Source: Parachlorella kessleri
Lineage: Eukaryota; Chlorophyta; Trebouxiophyceae; Chlorellales; Chlorellaceae
Length of the DNA: 64,000 nucleotides
NCBI GenBank assembly: GCA_001598975.1
Contig: BBXU01000832.1
Location: 1-64,000 of the forward strand
Direction: 5' to 3'
In this document: positions 36,691 to 47,220 of the stretch, in pieces
Position numbering within the stretch: the first letter of the stretch is position 1
Layout of the letters: every line of letters begins with the position of its first letter
Program-made: the position numbers and the translations under genes
The notes under the pieces: model-generated
Database searches by the model: none
Seen by the model: the letters and a program-made list of their open reading frames with translations, nothing else
What the model was told of the DNA's origin: nothing

Positions 36691-39600
36691 ATGGACCAAC
36701 ATGAATCCCTTGGTCTCAAGCCCCACTTGGTATCCAACGCTCTCATCAACGCAGCGGCCGTCTTGGAGAAGTCGGAGGAGCAAATCCTTCCTGCAGGTGC
36801 AGTAGGCTTTGACACAGGCAGGCCCACATCCGTGGGCCGACAAGCGATGTGTCGCTCTGGCTTGCCTCCCTCTGCTCTATACCATTTATAAGGTGATCTC
36901 TGGAATGGATGTAAGGCGCCTGAACACCAGCTCCTCTTTCCACGCCTGCAGTGTACGCGTACGTGGGTGCTAGCTTTGGAGCCACCCCCGCACAGCTTGG
37001 CTACATCACACTCTGCAGAGCGCTCACCCAGGCACTCTCTGCCCCCCTAGGCGGCATCGCCGGTAGGCGGCGAGCTTATCTGGGCGCCTGCTGGCTGGTT
37101 CGATAGCTAGGGGTCTTGAGCCCAGCCCCCGCAGCCCGTCGTCACTGAGGCCGCCAAGCCGTGTATGCAAAAGGACGACTTGTTGCCTAGCATAGTCTAG
37201 CCTGGCAGCGTGCCGCCGCCTCGTTACGCCGCCCATGAGTGCCCCATATGCTTGTTGCAGGTTACTACCTTCACCGTGGGCGAGTGCTGGGAGCTGGCTG
37301 CCTGCTGTGGGCCACGGCGACTGCACTCTTTTCTTTGTGTTCCTCCCTGTCAGCCGGAGCTTCAGTGTGGGCGGTGAACGGGCTGGGCTTGGCGCTAGTC
37401 ATCCCCACGAGCCAGTCGCTGACAGCAGACTACTACCCACCAGGCAGCCGGGGGAAAGCCTTTGGCACTCTGTGGCTGAGTGCGTCTCTGGGCGGCATGG
37501 TTGGCGGCCTGTTTGCCACAAACATAGGTGAGGTACGAAACTATTTGTTGTTAAGAGGGACTGAGTCGTGAGCATGGAGTAGGCCTACATGAGAGTAGCA
37601 CACAAGATGAAGCCAGGCATCTGTTAGAGGACCTTTTAGGAGCCCTGCACAGACTGGCTGGCTTGAAAAAGAATGTTGTAGCTTTGCGACACTGGCCGAT
37701 ACAAAACATCGGACCTCTCTCTGGGCGCGCGAGGAGCACTGACCTCGTCCTCTGCTCGTAGCAGGATTTGTACCATGTCTTATGGGCTTGGCACAGCCTG
37801 TGCGTCAGATGGATCCCTCTAGTGTCGCCCCCAGCGTGGGTGGTTGTCTGGAACCCAGAATGTGAAGTTAGTATGGCTTGCAGGGTCCTACCAGCCCCTG
37901 GGAGTCAGTGGATGGCGGGTGGCCTTTTTCGTGATGGCATTGGTCAGTGCCCTGACAGGCCTGCTAAACCTGGTCTTCACACGGGATCCCAGGCGACCCA
38001 AGCAGCAGCGGCAGCAGCAGGAGGGTCACCAGCAGCAGCAGCAGCAGCAGCAGGAAGAGCAGACCTTACAGGCGTCTGGCACCTCCCAGCCAGAGAAGTT
38101 GGATTGGGGGCTGCTGTCGAGGGAGGTGCTGTGCGTCATCCGGATACCTACCTTTCTCATTATAGTGCTCCAGGTGAGATGGGACTACTGCAGGAGGGTT
38201 GCGCCAGGGTTGCAAGGTGGGGCTGGCCGCCTGGAGTCCGGTGGCCAGCGGACAGGCGCTGTGCTCACCGCCACAGCAGCTAGCACTGCGAGCTGGAGAA
38301 GGGTGTTGGGTTCTTCGGAAGATGTGGAGTGTTTGCGAGCTAAAGCCTGTGTTGGTCTTAATCAGCAGAGGGTGCACAGGAGTCACCCCGGCTTGTAGCT
38401 GTACACCCAACGGTCATAGCGCTGCTACACCTGCATCATAGAAGCACGCGTCTGCGGGACTCTGAATGACGTAATGTGGTCTGCAGGGAATCGCCGGATC
38501 CATCCCCTGGAGCGCCATGGTGTTTTTCACACTGTACTTCCAGCTGCTGGGGATGAGCAGTGGTGCAGCCTCTGGCCTGGTAGCCACCTTCACAGGGGGC
38601 ATCGCTGTGGGCGGCCTGCTGGGGGGATGGATAGGGGACGCAGCAGCCGCCAGGTGGCCCGGGCATGGGAGGATTGCAGTCACGCAGTTCTCGGTACTCA
38701 CAGGCATCCCGTTCTCGATCCTGCTGCTCAAGGTGGGTGTTGCTGCGCCACTGCGTAAGGAGCGACTTAGTAGCACCGTCTAGGAGTGTGGCGGTGCATC
38801 ACCTTGCCTATATGGCTGATTGTGGGTGCCGCAGTGTGTGACTTTTGCTACGACTCTATCTGAGATCATTCCCTACGGGTCCTCAAGATGCAGCAAACCG
38901 CAACATGACCAGGAAAGCATAACATTGGCCATTGAAATGTCTTGTGTAAACTGGGCAAGACCCCTTGCGGTGTCCGTGCAGGGGCTACCTTTGAACAACG
39001 AGCCAGGAACCATAGCCCTCTACGCTGCGGTGCTGCTGGTGGGCGCCCTGCTGAAGGCCTGGCCTGCCCCTGCCTGCAACAACCCCCTCTTTGCAGGTAA
39101 AAGGCCCCTTGTATATGTCCGAGCCCTGCCGCCTGTCAGCTCTGGCTCAGTCGTTATCCACTCCTTGAGTGTCCGCTGCAAATCTTTTGCCTTCATGGGT
39201 CTTGCTTGTGGCAAGGAGGGGTGTAGTGGGGATGCCGCGGACATGAGGGTCTCTGAGAGTGGCTGGCAGAGTGAGCAATCTGGGGGCCTGATACGAACGC
39301 ATGCGTCACATAGTATATTCTAACTGAGGGCTAAACCTTCAATGGCACTATGTTGCTGTACATGTGCAGAGATTGTCCCGGCCAGCCAGCGCAACCTCAT
39401 CTATGCTTTTGACAGGCAAGTAACAGCCCCTCCTTCCAACACATGCTTTTTAGTCACCCTGCTCCGTAAGCGCAGCTGTGTGTGGTTTCAGGTTAATGAA
39501 GTGTGCTTACCTGCCCATCTGTCCAGGCTACAGTGGCTGACCCCCGCATGATGCACATTTCGTGTGCAGGTGCTTTGAGGGGGCCATTGCCGCCTGTGCC

Positions 39601-40216
39601 GCTCCACTAGTCGGTTTGCTAGCTAGCAAGGCCGGCTACCGCGGTGCTGGGACAGTCACCCACGACCGAGACGTGGACCTTAAGAATGCCAAGGCCTTGG
39701 GAAATGCCATGCTGGCCTTCATGCTCGTGCCATGGTGCCTGACCCTGCTCCTCTACACAGGTGAGGGTTTCTACATATGGGTACTACCAGTGAAACAATT
39801 GGTGGTGTCGAGGCAGCTTCCGCGCAGGTGCAGTTAAGATGCAGTTGCGAGGAGCAGGCTGAGCTTTGCTATTCTTGGCCATCACACTTGTCATTCTCAC
39901 CAATCGTTAAGACGTGGGTAGTCATGGCATTGGTCATGCTGCTGCAGGTCTGCACTATACATACCCACGAGACCGACAAGCTGCGCTGTCGGATCTCTTG
40001 AAGCAGCCACATCCACCGGTTACCCCGCCGACAAAACCCTGTGGACCAGGGAAGGGGCTCAGTGAGGAGGAACAGCTCTTGGGCAGCAGTGGTGGGCGGT
40101 ACTCTGTGGAAGGCGTCCATGTTGTCGAGTACGAGGCGGACCAACAGGAGCTGCAGCGTTTGTTCCCTGATGACCATCGAAGCCTGCATCACCGCAGCCT
40201 CACTGAGGGGCAGTAG
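36691..40216 (+). CDS. Spinster-like major facilitator superfamily transporter
   Basis: Multi-pass membrane transporter; substrate unknown (Spinster relatives move lipids or small metabolites). Nine exons: 36691-36796, 36952-37062, 37261-37527, 37884-38173, 38487-38732, 38982-39096, 39370-39415, 39570-39760, 39948-40216, 546 residues. The N-terminal half has ILPAVYAYVGASF and LGYITLCRALTQALSAPLGG, then the MFS loop 2-3 motif region GYYLHRGRVLGAGCLLWA, and TADYYPPGSRGKAFGTLW between helices 4 and 5. A long cytosolic loop of Gln runs divides the halves. The C-terminal half (GLVATFTGGIAVGGLLGGW; FEGAIAACAAPLVGLLASK) repeats the pattern. Intron 7 uses a GC donor (AG|GCAAGT). The hydrophilic C-terminus ends LTEGQ. 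Divergent from ZIP4. Confidence 0.9.
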
Positions 40217-40896
40217 CTTGGCGCATCTTTATAGTTTACCGGACCAATTCGCGTAAGAAATTAGGAGCAATGTCAATGGGCAAGACATGGAGTGCCACAT
40301 CTTGCAAGTAGTTAGTATGCTGGATAAGAGAGACAGAAAGTCTTACCAAGACATATGAAAAACTGGAGATATGAGCTGGACACTCTCAGCAATGGCAATG
40401 TTGCTTTCCTACCTACTGAAGCACAGCTTGCCTTACCAAGGAGAAAAAATGCCTATTGCTTGACCTAGCGGTGCCTAACATGAAGTCTAAGAGAGAAAGG
40501 GCTGGACAGTAGTTTGAGCTAAGCTAGCATCTAGTGTGTCGGGACCTTGCAACTACAAACGAGCTGATCATGAAACAAGCCTAGCTATGATACTGCACCA
40601 ATGAGACTCCCCGGCACAGTCACACCCTGCTGAAACCCAGGGCAGCTTTGCATGCTTCCTGTGTCAAATTTGGTGATTATCATTATCGACTGCAATGAAT
40701 GCCACCATAAGCAAATACCTGTGGGACAAGCATGTCACAGCAAACTGAGGCAGCGCTCGATGCTGTGTGGTTCCAGAGCTGTTTGTGTTCAAAAATCCAC
40801 AGGGGAATTCAGGAGCTGGCATATCATGCGTCCAGCACAGATCGGCCCCCTTACAAGCCCCGCCTCAGACCCCGCTGGCAGAATGAAGTCTTCTCA
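40217..40896. other. convergent intergenic region
   Basis: 3' flanks of the MFS gene and the unknown leftward gene. A reverse-strand TGTAA at 40851-40855 lies 42 bases past the latter's stop. Rather A-rich between 40250 and 40620. No exon supported. Confidence 0.5.
40851..40855 (-). terminator. TGTAA polyadenylation element, unknown 302-residue gene
   Basis: Reverse-strand TGTAA 42 bases after the stop; supports the chosen C-terminus. Confidence 0.45.
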
Positions 40897-42761
40897 TCAC
40901 CACAAGCACCCAACAGCCACATTGACAAGCGCGTCAAAGCGTCGCATGTCAACAGGCCGCGCAACCTCAGCCTCCCCATCAACCTCCAGGTCATCGCTGT
41001 AGCCGATGCTCTGAGATTCAATGGCTGTGAGCTGCCCACTACCAGACCGAGACCGCAGGCCGCTGGTGCCTCCCAGGCTCTGCAGAGGAAGGGGTCCCGA
41101 TGTCTGTCATATAAACCCATCATAAGCTTAGTAAGACTCCTTTGGGTAAGGCTACTGGGTGTTTATTGGTGGTGGGCGGCTGGAAGTTGATGGCGGCTGC
41201 ACGAAGGCTTGCAGCACCTGGGGCTCACCTCACTACCCTGCCGCGCCAACCTTGTACACCATCGCCCACTTCCTGTCTGGTACATTTCTAACTGGTCGTC
41301 CTCTGCACAAATCACACACAAGAATGGCCATGCAGAAAAGATCATCAGTCTGGGCATACAGCTTTCGTGACCTTTGCACCAAATCCAAATGAGAGATGAT
41401 CAAGTGACGCTTGTGCACTGAAGAGAGCAAGCGCAGCCGCGAAGGCAATGACAAGTTTGGTTACAGAACCCAGCCAACCCACCGTCATTGCCAGTGTGCT
41501 CGATTGCGTCGTCAGGCTGCCACCGCTTCCGCTGAGGGCTGCTGCCGCCATGCAGTGCTCGTCGCGGTCTTCCTGCCGCCAAGCCTACAACGCCCCCAGA
41601 TCCCTGCCTGCTGAAGGTGGGAGAAGAGTCGAGGTCGCCCAAGTCCATGCTCGAGCTGCGGCTGGATGTGTTGCTGCAGTTGCCACGCCGACTGCTTGCC
41701 CGCTGCTGCCGGTCGTGGCCCTGTGAGAGGTCAAGGGAGCCGCTTCCATCTGCTGCCAGCTGAGGACGTTCGGGCCCCTTGGCAATGCTCATAACAAGGT
41801 GTCCAGCACTGTCCTGGTTAATTACCAGAGCGTCGCCAGGTTTGACTGCAGACAGGGTCACCAACACTTCTAGGAGCGACACCAACATGCTTCAATGTTA
41901 CCTCTTCACCATAATCTTGTTGGACCTCTCCCTATCTCTGAAAGACTTGGCTAGCTAATCACGATTTCTGCACAAGCTCCCCACCTTGGTTGTAACGGTA
42001 CAAGGTGTGCAGCTCGGTCAGCATGGGGCGCTGTATCTGCAGTACAAAGACAAGCAGCAAGCTCAACCTCCCCAACATCAAGTAGTGGTGAAGCAAAAGC
42101 AAGCCTTCTGCGCATGTAATGCACCCAATAAAGCACATTGCCACGAAATATATCAAAAACGTCGCAGCAGGCAAGCCACAAGCACTGACCGACATCTTGA
42201 CGCCTATCTGGTAGCCCAGGGCATCGGTGCCCTCCTGCTGCACCCACAGGTGATAGTCGACCCTGCAACAGCAACACCCAAGTCCTGTGTTTTTCGAAAC
42301 AGGAAGATTTCAGTGAGCTAAGCCTTCTCCACTTGCAGGAAGAGAGCACTGCGTGTTAGCATAGCAGCCTGACTTACGTGGTTTTCAGACAAGCTTGTAG
42401 CCGGCGGAAGTGCGGTAGGTATCGACCGGGAATCACCAGCCTACGACCCAGCAGGAAAGGGCATTCAGCACCAGTTACAGAGACTAGCTTAAAAGTGGGA
42501 GGAACTATCCAAGCTTAGGACTGACCTGCCCCAGTGGAGCTCGCTCTCATACACCTCCTTGCTGAATATGAGCGTCCGAAGGTCAGCCTGCAGCAGGGAC
42601 ACAAGAGTTGCTAGCTTTCGCACGAAAGGGATAGAAGGCCCAGAATTGCGCTCAGTGAAGGCGATCCAAGGCGGATTCGGTGTTGGGGCTGAGATGGGAT
42701 GCTAGTTGGAGCCGCTGGTGATCAACCCAAACGTGGGCCTCCCCACCTGAAGCTCAGCCAT
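40897..42761 (-). CDS. unknown 302-residue protein
   Basis: No family recognised. Eight exons (minus): 42761-42747, 42587-42526, 42440-42378, 42262-42190, 42036-41985, 41869-41483, 41302-41229, 41079-40897; lengths sum to 909 and phases close. The N-terminal third is ordered and looks conserved: MAELQADLRTLIFSKEVYES, then ELHWGRLVIPGRYLPHFRRL and DYHLWVQQEGTDALGYQIGV. The middle begins with a hydrophobic VLVTLSAVKPGDALVINQD. From about residue 135 the protein is Ser/Gly/Arg-rich and disordered (SSRSSSMDLGDLDSSPTFSR), then acidic. It ends in a more ordered RRFDALVNVAVGCLW. The first exon is only 15 bases (MAELQ), which makes the start less secure. The apparent membrane helices in this region are read-through of an intron and are not part of it. 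Confidence 0.65.
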
Positions 42762-43066
42762 CCTTCAGGAAGAAGGCAGCCGTTCCGATCACAGAGCGTT
42801 TCCAGCCCCACTTGTAGGGAGCGGTTTGCTGTGGGTCAACTTGCGCGCATTAGAGATGTGGGTCTCGCAGCGGGTTCCTAGGCGGGCTTCTGTGGGCCTC
42901 CGCAAGTCAGAAGGGTCCCCTAAAGCAAAGAACAACCAGCGGTAGGGCTGGGCAAGGAAACTCTATTTAGCTAAAGCTGTGGGCGGGAGCGAGGGCGCGA
43001 GCAGTAAAAGAGGACGAGTCCCCAGTTGCATGCCGGAGGGAATTGACCAGAAATCCTCTGTCTCGA
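42762..43066. promoter_or_regulatory. divergent promoter region, unknown gene / SET gene
   Basis: 305 bases between start codons. A weak TATA-like patch (ctatttagctaa, 42962-42973) is about 100 bases upstream of the SET-gene ATG. Assigned by position only. Confidence 0.3.
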
Positions 43067-46000
43067 ATGACGCATCAAGTGGAGGCGCAGGTGCAGCAGC
43101 TGTTGAGGAGTCCTTCCCCAGAGGCAGTGCAGCGTTTCTTCGGCCAGGTGGGGGCGTGATCAGGGCTTGTCAGGACTAAAACGTGCGAATCCACTAGCTA
43201 TGTCCCTTGGCCCGCTCCTGGGAGTGCTCCATCTTATGCATGCAAGTGCCCGTGCAGGTGACCCAGTCCTCGTCAGGGCTGGAGGTGCGGCTGGATGCTG
43301 GGGAGGCCAAGGGCAAGGGTGTATTCGCCACCAAGGCAAGCCTGACAGTATTTGTTTCTGTGCGCCTGCAAGTATCGTTGCGTGTGTGCTGCCGTTTGCC
43401 AAACCTGCTTGGAGACTCAAGTAGACATCGTCGCTGCAGGACTTCAACGCTGGCAGCGTTCTCATAACAGAGCCGCCCTTGGTGGGGATACAGCACAACT
43501 CCAACCGCACAGCAGCACTGGTATGCAGCCACTGCTTCCAATACCTTGGCTCGGTGGAGACCCAGATAGGCGTGCGGCTGGCGGCATTGCAGGGCGAAGG
43601 CGAGTTGCAAACTTGCGCCCATTGCTCAAGGGCTGACTGCTCATTTTGTGCATATTCTGGTCGTTGCTATCTGATTGTGGTGCGGCGCACCTGTGTGAGG
43701 TTAGATGGGCGGTTACGTACCTTTCTTGGCGGCAGGTTTGCTCTTCCATACTCTGGCTGTGCAGCGCTTGGGCTCTCGGGTATGCCATGCACCGGTGCAA
43801 GAGCTCCACTGTGGCTTGCCAGATATGCAACTGACCGGATAGCTTAGTTGCTTTTTATTAAATAGATGTCCTGGGTGTGTGCAGCCGAACTGGACGGAGA
43901 AGCTGATGGAGCACCTGGCCGTGGCGAGGGCGTTGGCGGAGTTGCAGACAACGAGGAGCTAATATATGCCTTGCTGACAGGGGACCTGAACCTGCCCTTG
44001 ACAGACCAAGTGCCCTTGCCTGAAGTGGTAAGTCTGTGGAGCTCTATCTGTCGAAGGCCGGGTTGTTGAGGTGATGCGCCTGACTTAAGAGATGAGCTAG
44101 CTTAGGTAGGGTAGCGGAGTCCACTTCTGAAACCTGGTCTGAGCCGTCTTCAGCCTAGTATGTGTGCAGGTCCTTTGCCCCGGGGGCTGTTCAGATGACA
44201 AGTACTGCAGCGAGCGGTGTGCCCAGGCCGCCTGGCAGCAATACCACAGTCTGCTTTGCTTGGGGGACGCCTGTGGCGGCAACAGCAGCAGCAGCAGCGC
44301 TATAAATGCCTCCCCACAAGGCAAGGGCAAGGCGCCGGTAGTGCAGGAAGCAGCGCAGCACGTGGAGAGCAGAGAACAGCGGCAGCAGCGGCTGGGAGCG
44401 CTGCATGAGTTTAACGATCATGCTGACGAGACGAACGATGTGTTCCTGCTGGCAGCCAAAGTAGTCGCAACGGTGCTGCTGAGAGCACAGCAGGTACTGG
44501 AAGCAGCACAACAGCCTGGCAGTGGGAACATCAATAGTGGCAGCGCTGCGGGCGCGACAAAGAGCAGCAACAGTGCTGACAGCAGCGGGGCAGGCAACGA
44601 CAGCGAGCGCGGCAGCGGCAGCGGTCAGGGCGGCGGCGGTGCCTTGGAGGCAGATCGGTGTTGGGAGGCGCTGCTGGCTGCCTGGGAGCCTTTTGCCATG
44701 GGGTACAAGGCGGTGTGGTGGCAGAGCGTGGCGCTGCCAGAAGACGTCACTAATGAGGACGACTTCCGGCAAAGTGAGTTGTCTTCGGACATGCTTCCAC
44801 CTTACTGTATGTAGAGTGGCACGACACATGTGGAATTGCCGTGGAGGGTTGTCCGCCATACACTTCGGTTTGGCTGGCCCAGCTGTTTCACAAGTAGTTG
44901 CTTCGTGGGGCAAGTCGCCATAGTGCCATCATGCTACCCCCAGTGGGCTGCAAGCCCGAGCATATTGCATCCAAGAAGTCATCCTCTGCGTGCCAACTGC
45001 ACTATATCACAGCTGCAGCGCTTGAACCAAGTAACGCGCATTTCCATTGCCTGCTTCGCCTTACTTCAGGCATCCGCCAGTTGGCAGAAGACTCCCTGGA
45101 GCTCCTCAAAGCTGCCATATACAACCCTCGCTTCCCAGCTCTGTTTGACCTGCGGGTCTGGGGCAGCATCATCGGCATGTTTGAGCTGAACAACCTCAAC
45201 CTGTTCGTGCCCAGCCCCATCCAGCGGTGGCAGGGCCTGATAGAGGACCTGCCTGACAGTGAGAGGGAGGTGGTGCTCGAGGACATAGGTGAGCACGGGA
45301 TTTAAGGGCAAGGGCTGGTTGAGGATCTGACAGACCGTGAGAGGGAGGTGTCATGCATAGAGAGACAGGCGTGGCCATGCTTGGCAAAGTGCTCAATGGT
45401 GTGTTATGTCTTGACTTGAGCAGGTGAGGTTCAAGCCACTGGCCAATGCTCTTGCCTGTGCCTGCATGTATGCCCACTGGCACCTGCCCACAGCGGCTCT
45501 CCCTGAGATGCCCACTGCAAGAGGATGTGGATATATATAGGGACAGTTTTGGACTTGTCCTGGGTGCAGGCGGCCTGTTGGATGCTCTCAGTCAGTTCGA
45601 GGAGGATGGGTGTGAGGGCAATGCGTTCTACACGCTCCAAAGCTGCCTCAACCACAGCTGCGTGCCCAATGCACACGCCTTCAAGCGCGACGATGACACA
45701 GATGGGTCAGGTGGGGCGCGCAACTGCCTCATTTGAAGTTTGGGCTGGGGTTATGGCCATGCTGCACTCAAGAGGAGGTCGCGCAAGAAAGGTTGGGCTA
45801 CGGCTATTGTGCAAAGGTGCAGGTCACTGTGCTGACTGCCTGCAACTTTGCACAGCTAGGGTGGTAGACCGCAGTCTTGGCTCATATGTTGTGGAATGTG
45901 CATAGCCGACTGGTCGCCTGTCGCCCCTCCTCCCTGCTGTAGCGGTGATCCTGGCGCTGAGAGACATCCGTTTGGGCGAGGAAATTACCATATCTTACGT

Positions 46001-46121
46001 TGACGAAGACGCCAGCCTGGGGCAGCGGACTGCAGACCTGGCAGACTATGGCTTCACCTGCAGCTGCGACAAGTGCTGTGCTGAGAGGCTGGCAGGCGAG
46101 CTGCACCTCGGCAATCAGTGA
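43067..46121 (+). CDS. SET-domain protein with split MYND-type zinc region, ATXR2-like
   Basis: Probable protein lysine methyltransferase of the SMYD/ATXR2 group. Eight exons: 43067-43147, 43258-43335, 43440-43659, 43885-44027, 44170-44773, 45070-45288, 45570-45710, 45943-46121; 554 residues. The SET N-part is GKGVFATKDFNAGSVLITEP (about 46-65). The zinc-binding part follows as VCSHCFQYLGSVETQIGVRL (Cys82, Cys85) and, after an acidic insert, CPGGCSDDKYCSERCAQAAW with a YHSLLC end. A long Ser/Gly-rich insert at about 290-330 follows. The SET core has NHSCVPNA (476-483), GEEITISY and the post-SET cysteines FTCSCDKC. The order and the LPEVV-CPGGC junction match plant ATXR2 rather than animal SMYDs. 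Intron 2 has a GC donor (AG|GCAAGC); the exon 3 donor is weak. Confidence 0.88.
45226..45370 (+). repeat. tandem copy of an exon 3' edge (SET gene)
   Basis: The end of the exon 45070-45288 (cctgacagtgagagggaggt and the ggacatagg donor edge) is repeated with changes at 45304-45370 (cagaccgtgagagggaggt, then catagagagacagg). The copy is inside the next intron and its donor is degraded. Confidence 0.7.
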
Positions 46122-47220
46122 TAGGGACTTGTAGGGTTAATAGTGGTAAGTGCTGTGCAGAAGAGTTTTGGTAAATGGCCGGCGATGGGAAGTTAGGAGA
46201 CCGTGTAGCCCGCCCATGCCCATGCCACACGACTTTTCAGTGCAGCCTCAAGGCTGGCAGTAGGACTGCCCAAGTCCCGCCTCCGGGTTGCACAAGGGAT
46301 GTGCTGACATGCGGAGCGTATGGGTCGACCTGCAGTTGCAGGTTAGTGTACTTCAGAGAGGCTGTTGGGAGAGTTGCTGCTTGCATTCAGAGTTTTGGGG
46401 CTTACTGTGAAAGACTGATGGTGTGTCTCGGCTAGCTAATGCTGCCAAGACTTGATGGATCATGAACATAGGCATTGGCATAGCCCTTTCCTACCCAATG
46501 AATGCTTGCACTGGATGGTAGCAAGGTTGCGGCTTCCTGTGTCAGGGCCGAGCAACTGACTGCTTCTGGTCGATGCTGTGTAACACAGCACCGCTTGCAC
46601 TCGCCAATCAGCAACAAGGTATATGACTGCATCTGACTGCACATCATTACTGAAATGAGTGACCGCACTTCCAGTGACTAAGCAGCCAAGCAGTCAGCAG
46701 TAACACCCTTGATCAACCTAAGATAGGAACTCGAGCTAACAGGATCCACTAACCGAACCAAGCTATCAACTGAGGGGGAGCAGTAGGCAAATGCAGAGCC
46801 AGCCAGGTCGTTGCCAGGTGCAAAAGTCAGGAACGCGCACATGGGAACCTAGGAGCTACAATGCAGACAAGTTAGCAATTAAGAAACCTCGAGGCATTCC
46901 ATGAGAGCGCAGGGTCTTATATACAACAACACAGGGACCGCGGGTTGTGGCCCAGCAAAGACGTGCAAGGGTCATTAGTTATTGCTGCATCATGCGGTTC
47001 TTGGACATAATACCTTAGTATAACAGTCAGCCACAGGAGTGCCAGAACAATGCAGGCAGCAGCCAGCTTCATAATACGAGTGTCAGCGAGCGTCAGGAGC
47101 TGGAAAGTGACTGCCCGGTCGGCCGTTGACCAATCACCGCCAGTGGCTCTATGCACCCTTCCTTTCAATTGCCAATTGTCAGATTTCTCATTACAGCGGT
47201 GAGTCACCCTGACTCATCAC
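46122..47220. other. convergent intergenic region, 1.1 kb
   Basis: 3' flanks of the SET gene (TGTAA at 46579-46583) and of transaldolase (reverse TGTAA at 47191-47195, 26 bases past its stop). No coding exon, RNA gene or repeat was recognised between them. Confidence 0.5.
47191..47195 (-). terminator. TGTAA polyadenylation element, transaldolase
   Basis: Reverse-strand TGTAA 26 bases after the stop. Confidence 0.45.

Noticed and set aside
36618..36827. Possible first exon of ZIP4 on the minus strand
   Set aside because: The forward strand at 36691-36796 gives the conserved N-terminus of the MFS protein (ILPAVYAYVG across the junction), which explains the region better.
41959..42349. Apparent membrane protein on the minus strand
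   Set aside because: The hydrophobic segment is intron read-through between exons 42190-42262 and 41985-42036 of the unknown gene; removing the intron keeps frame and removes it.
44191..44913. 240-codon minus-strand frame
   Set aside because: Antisense shadow of the large SET-gene exon 44170-44773.
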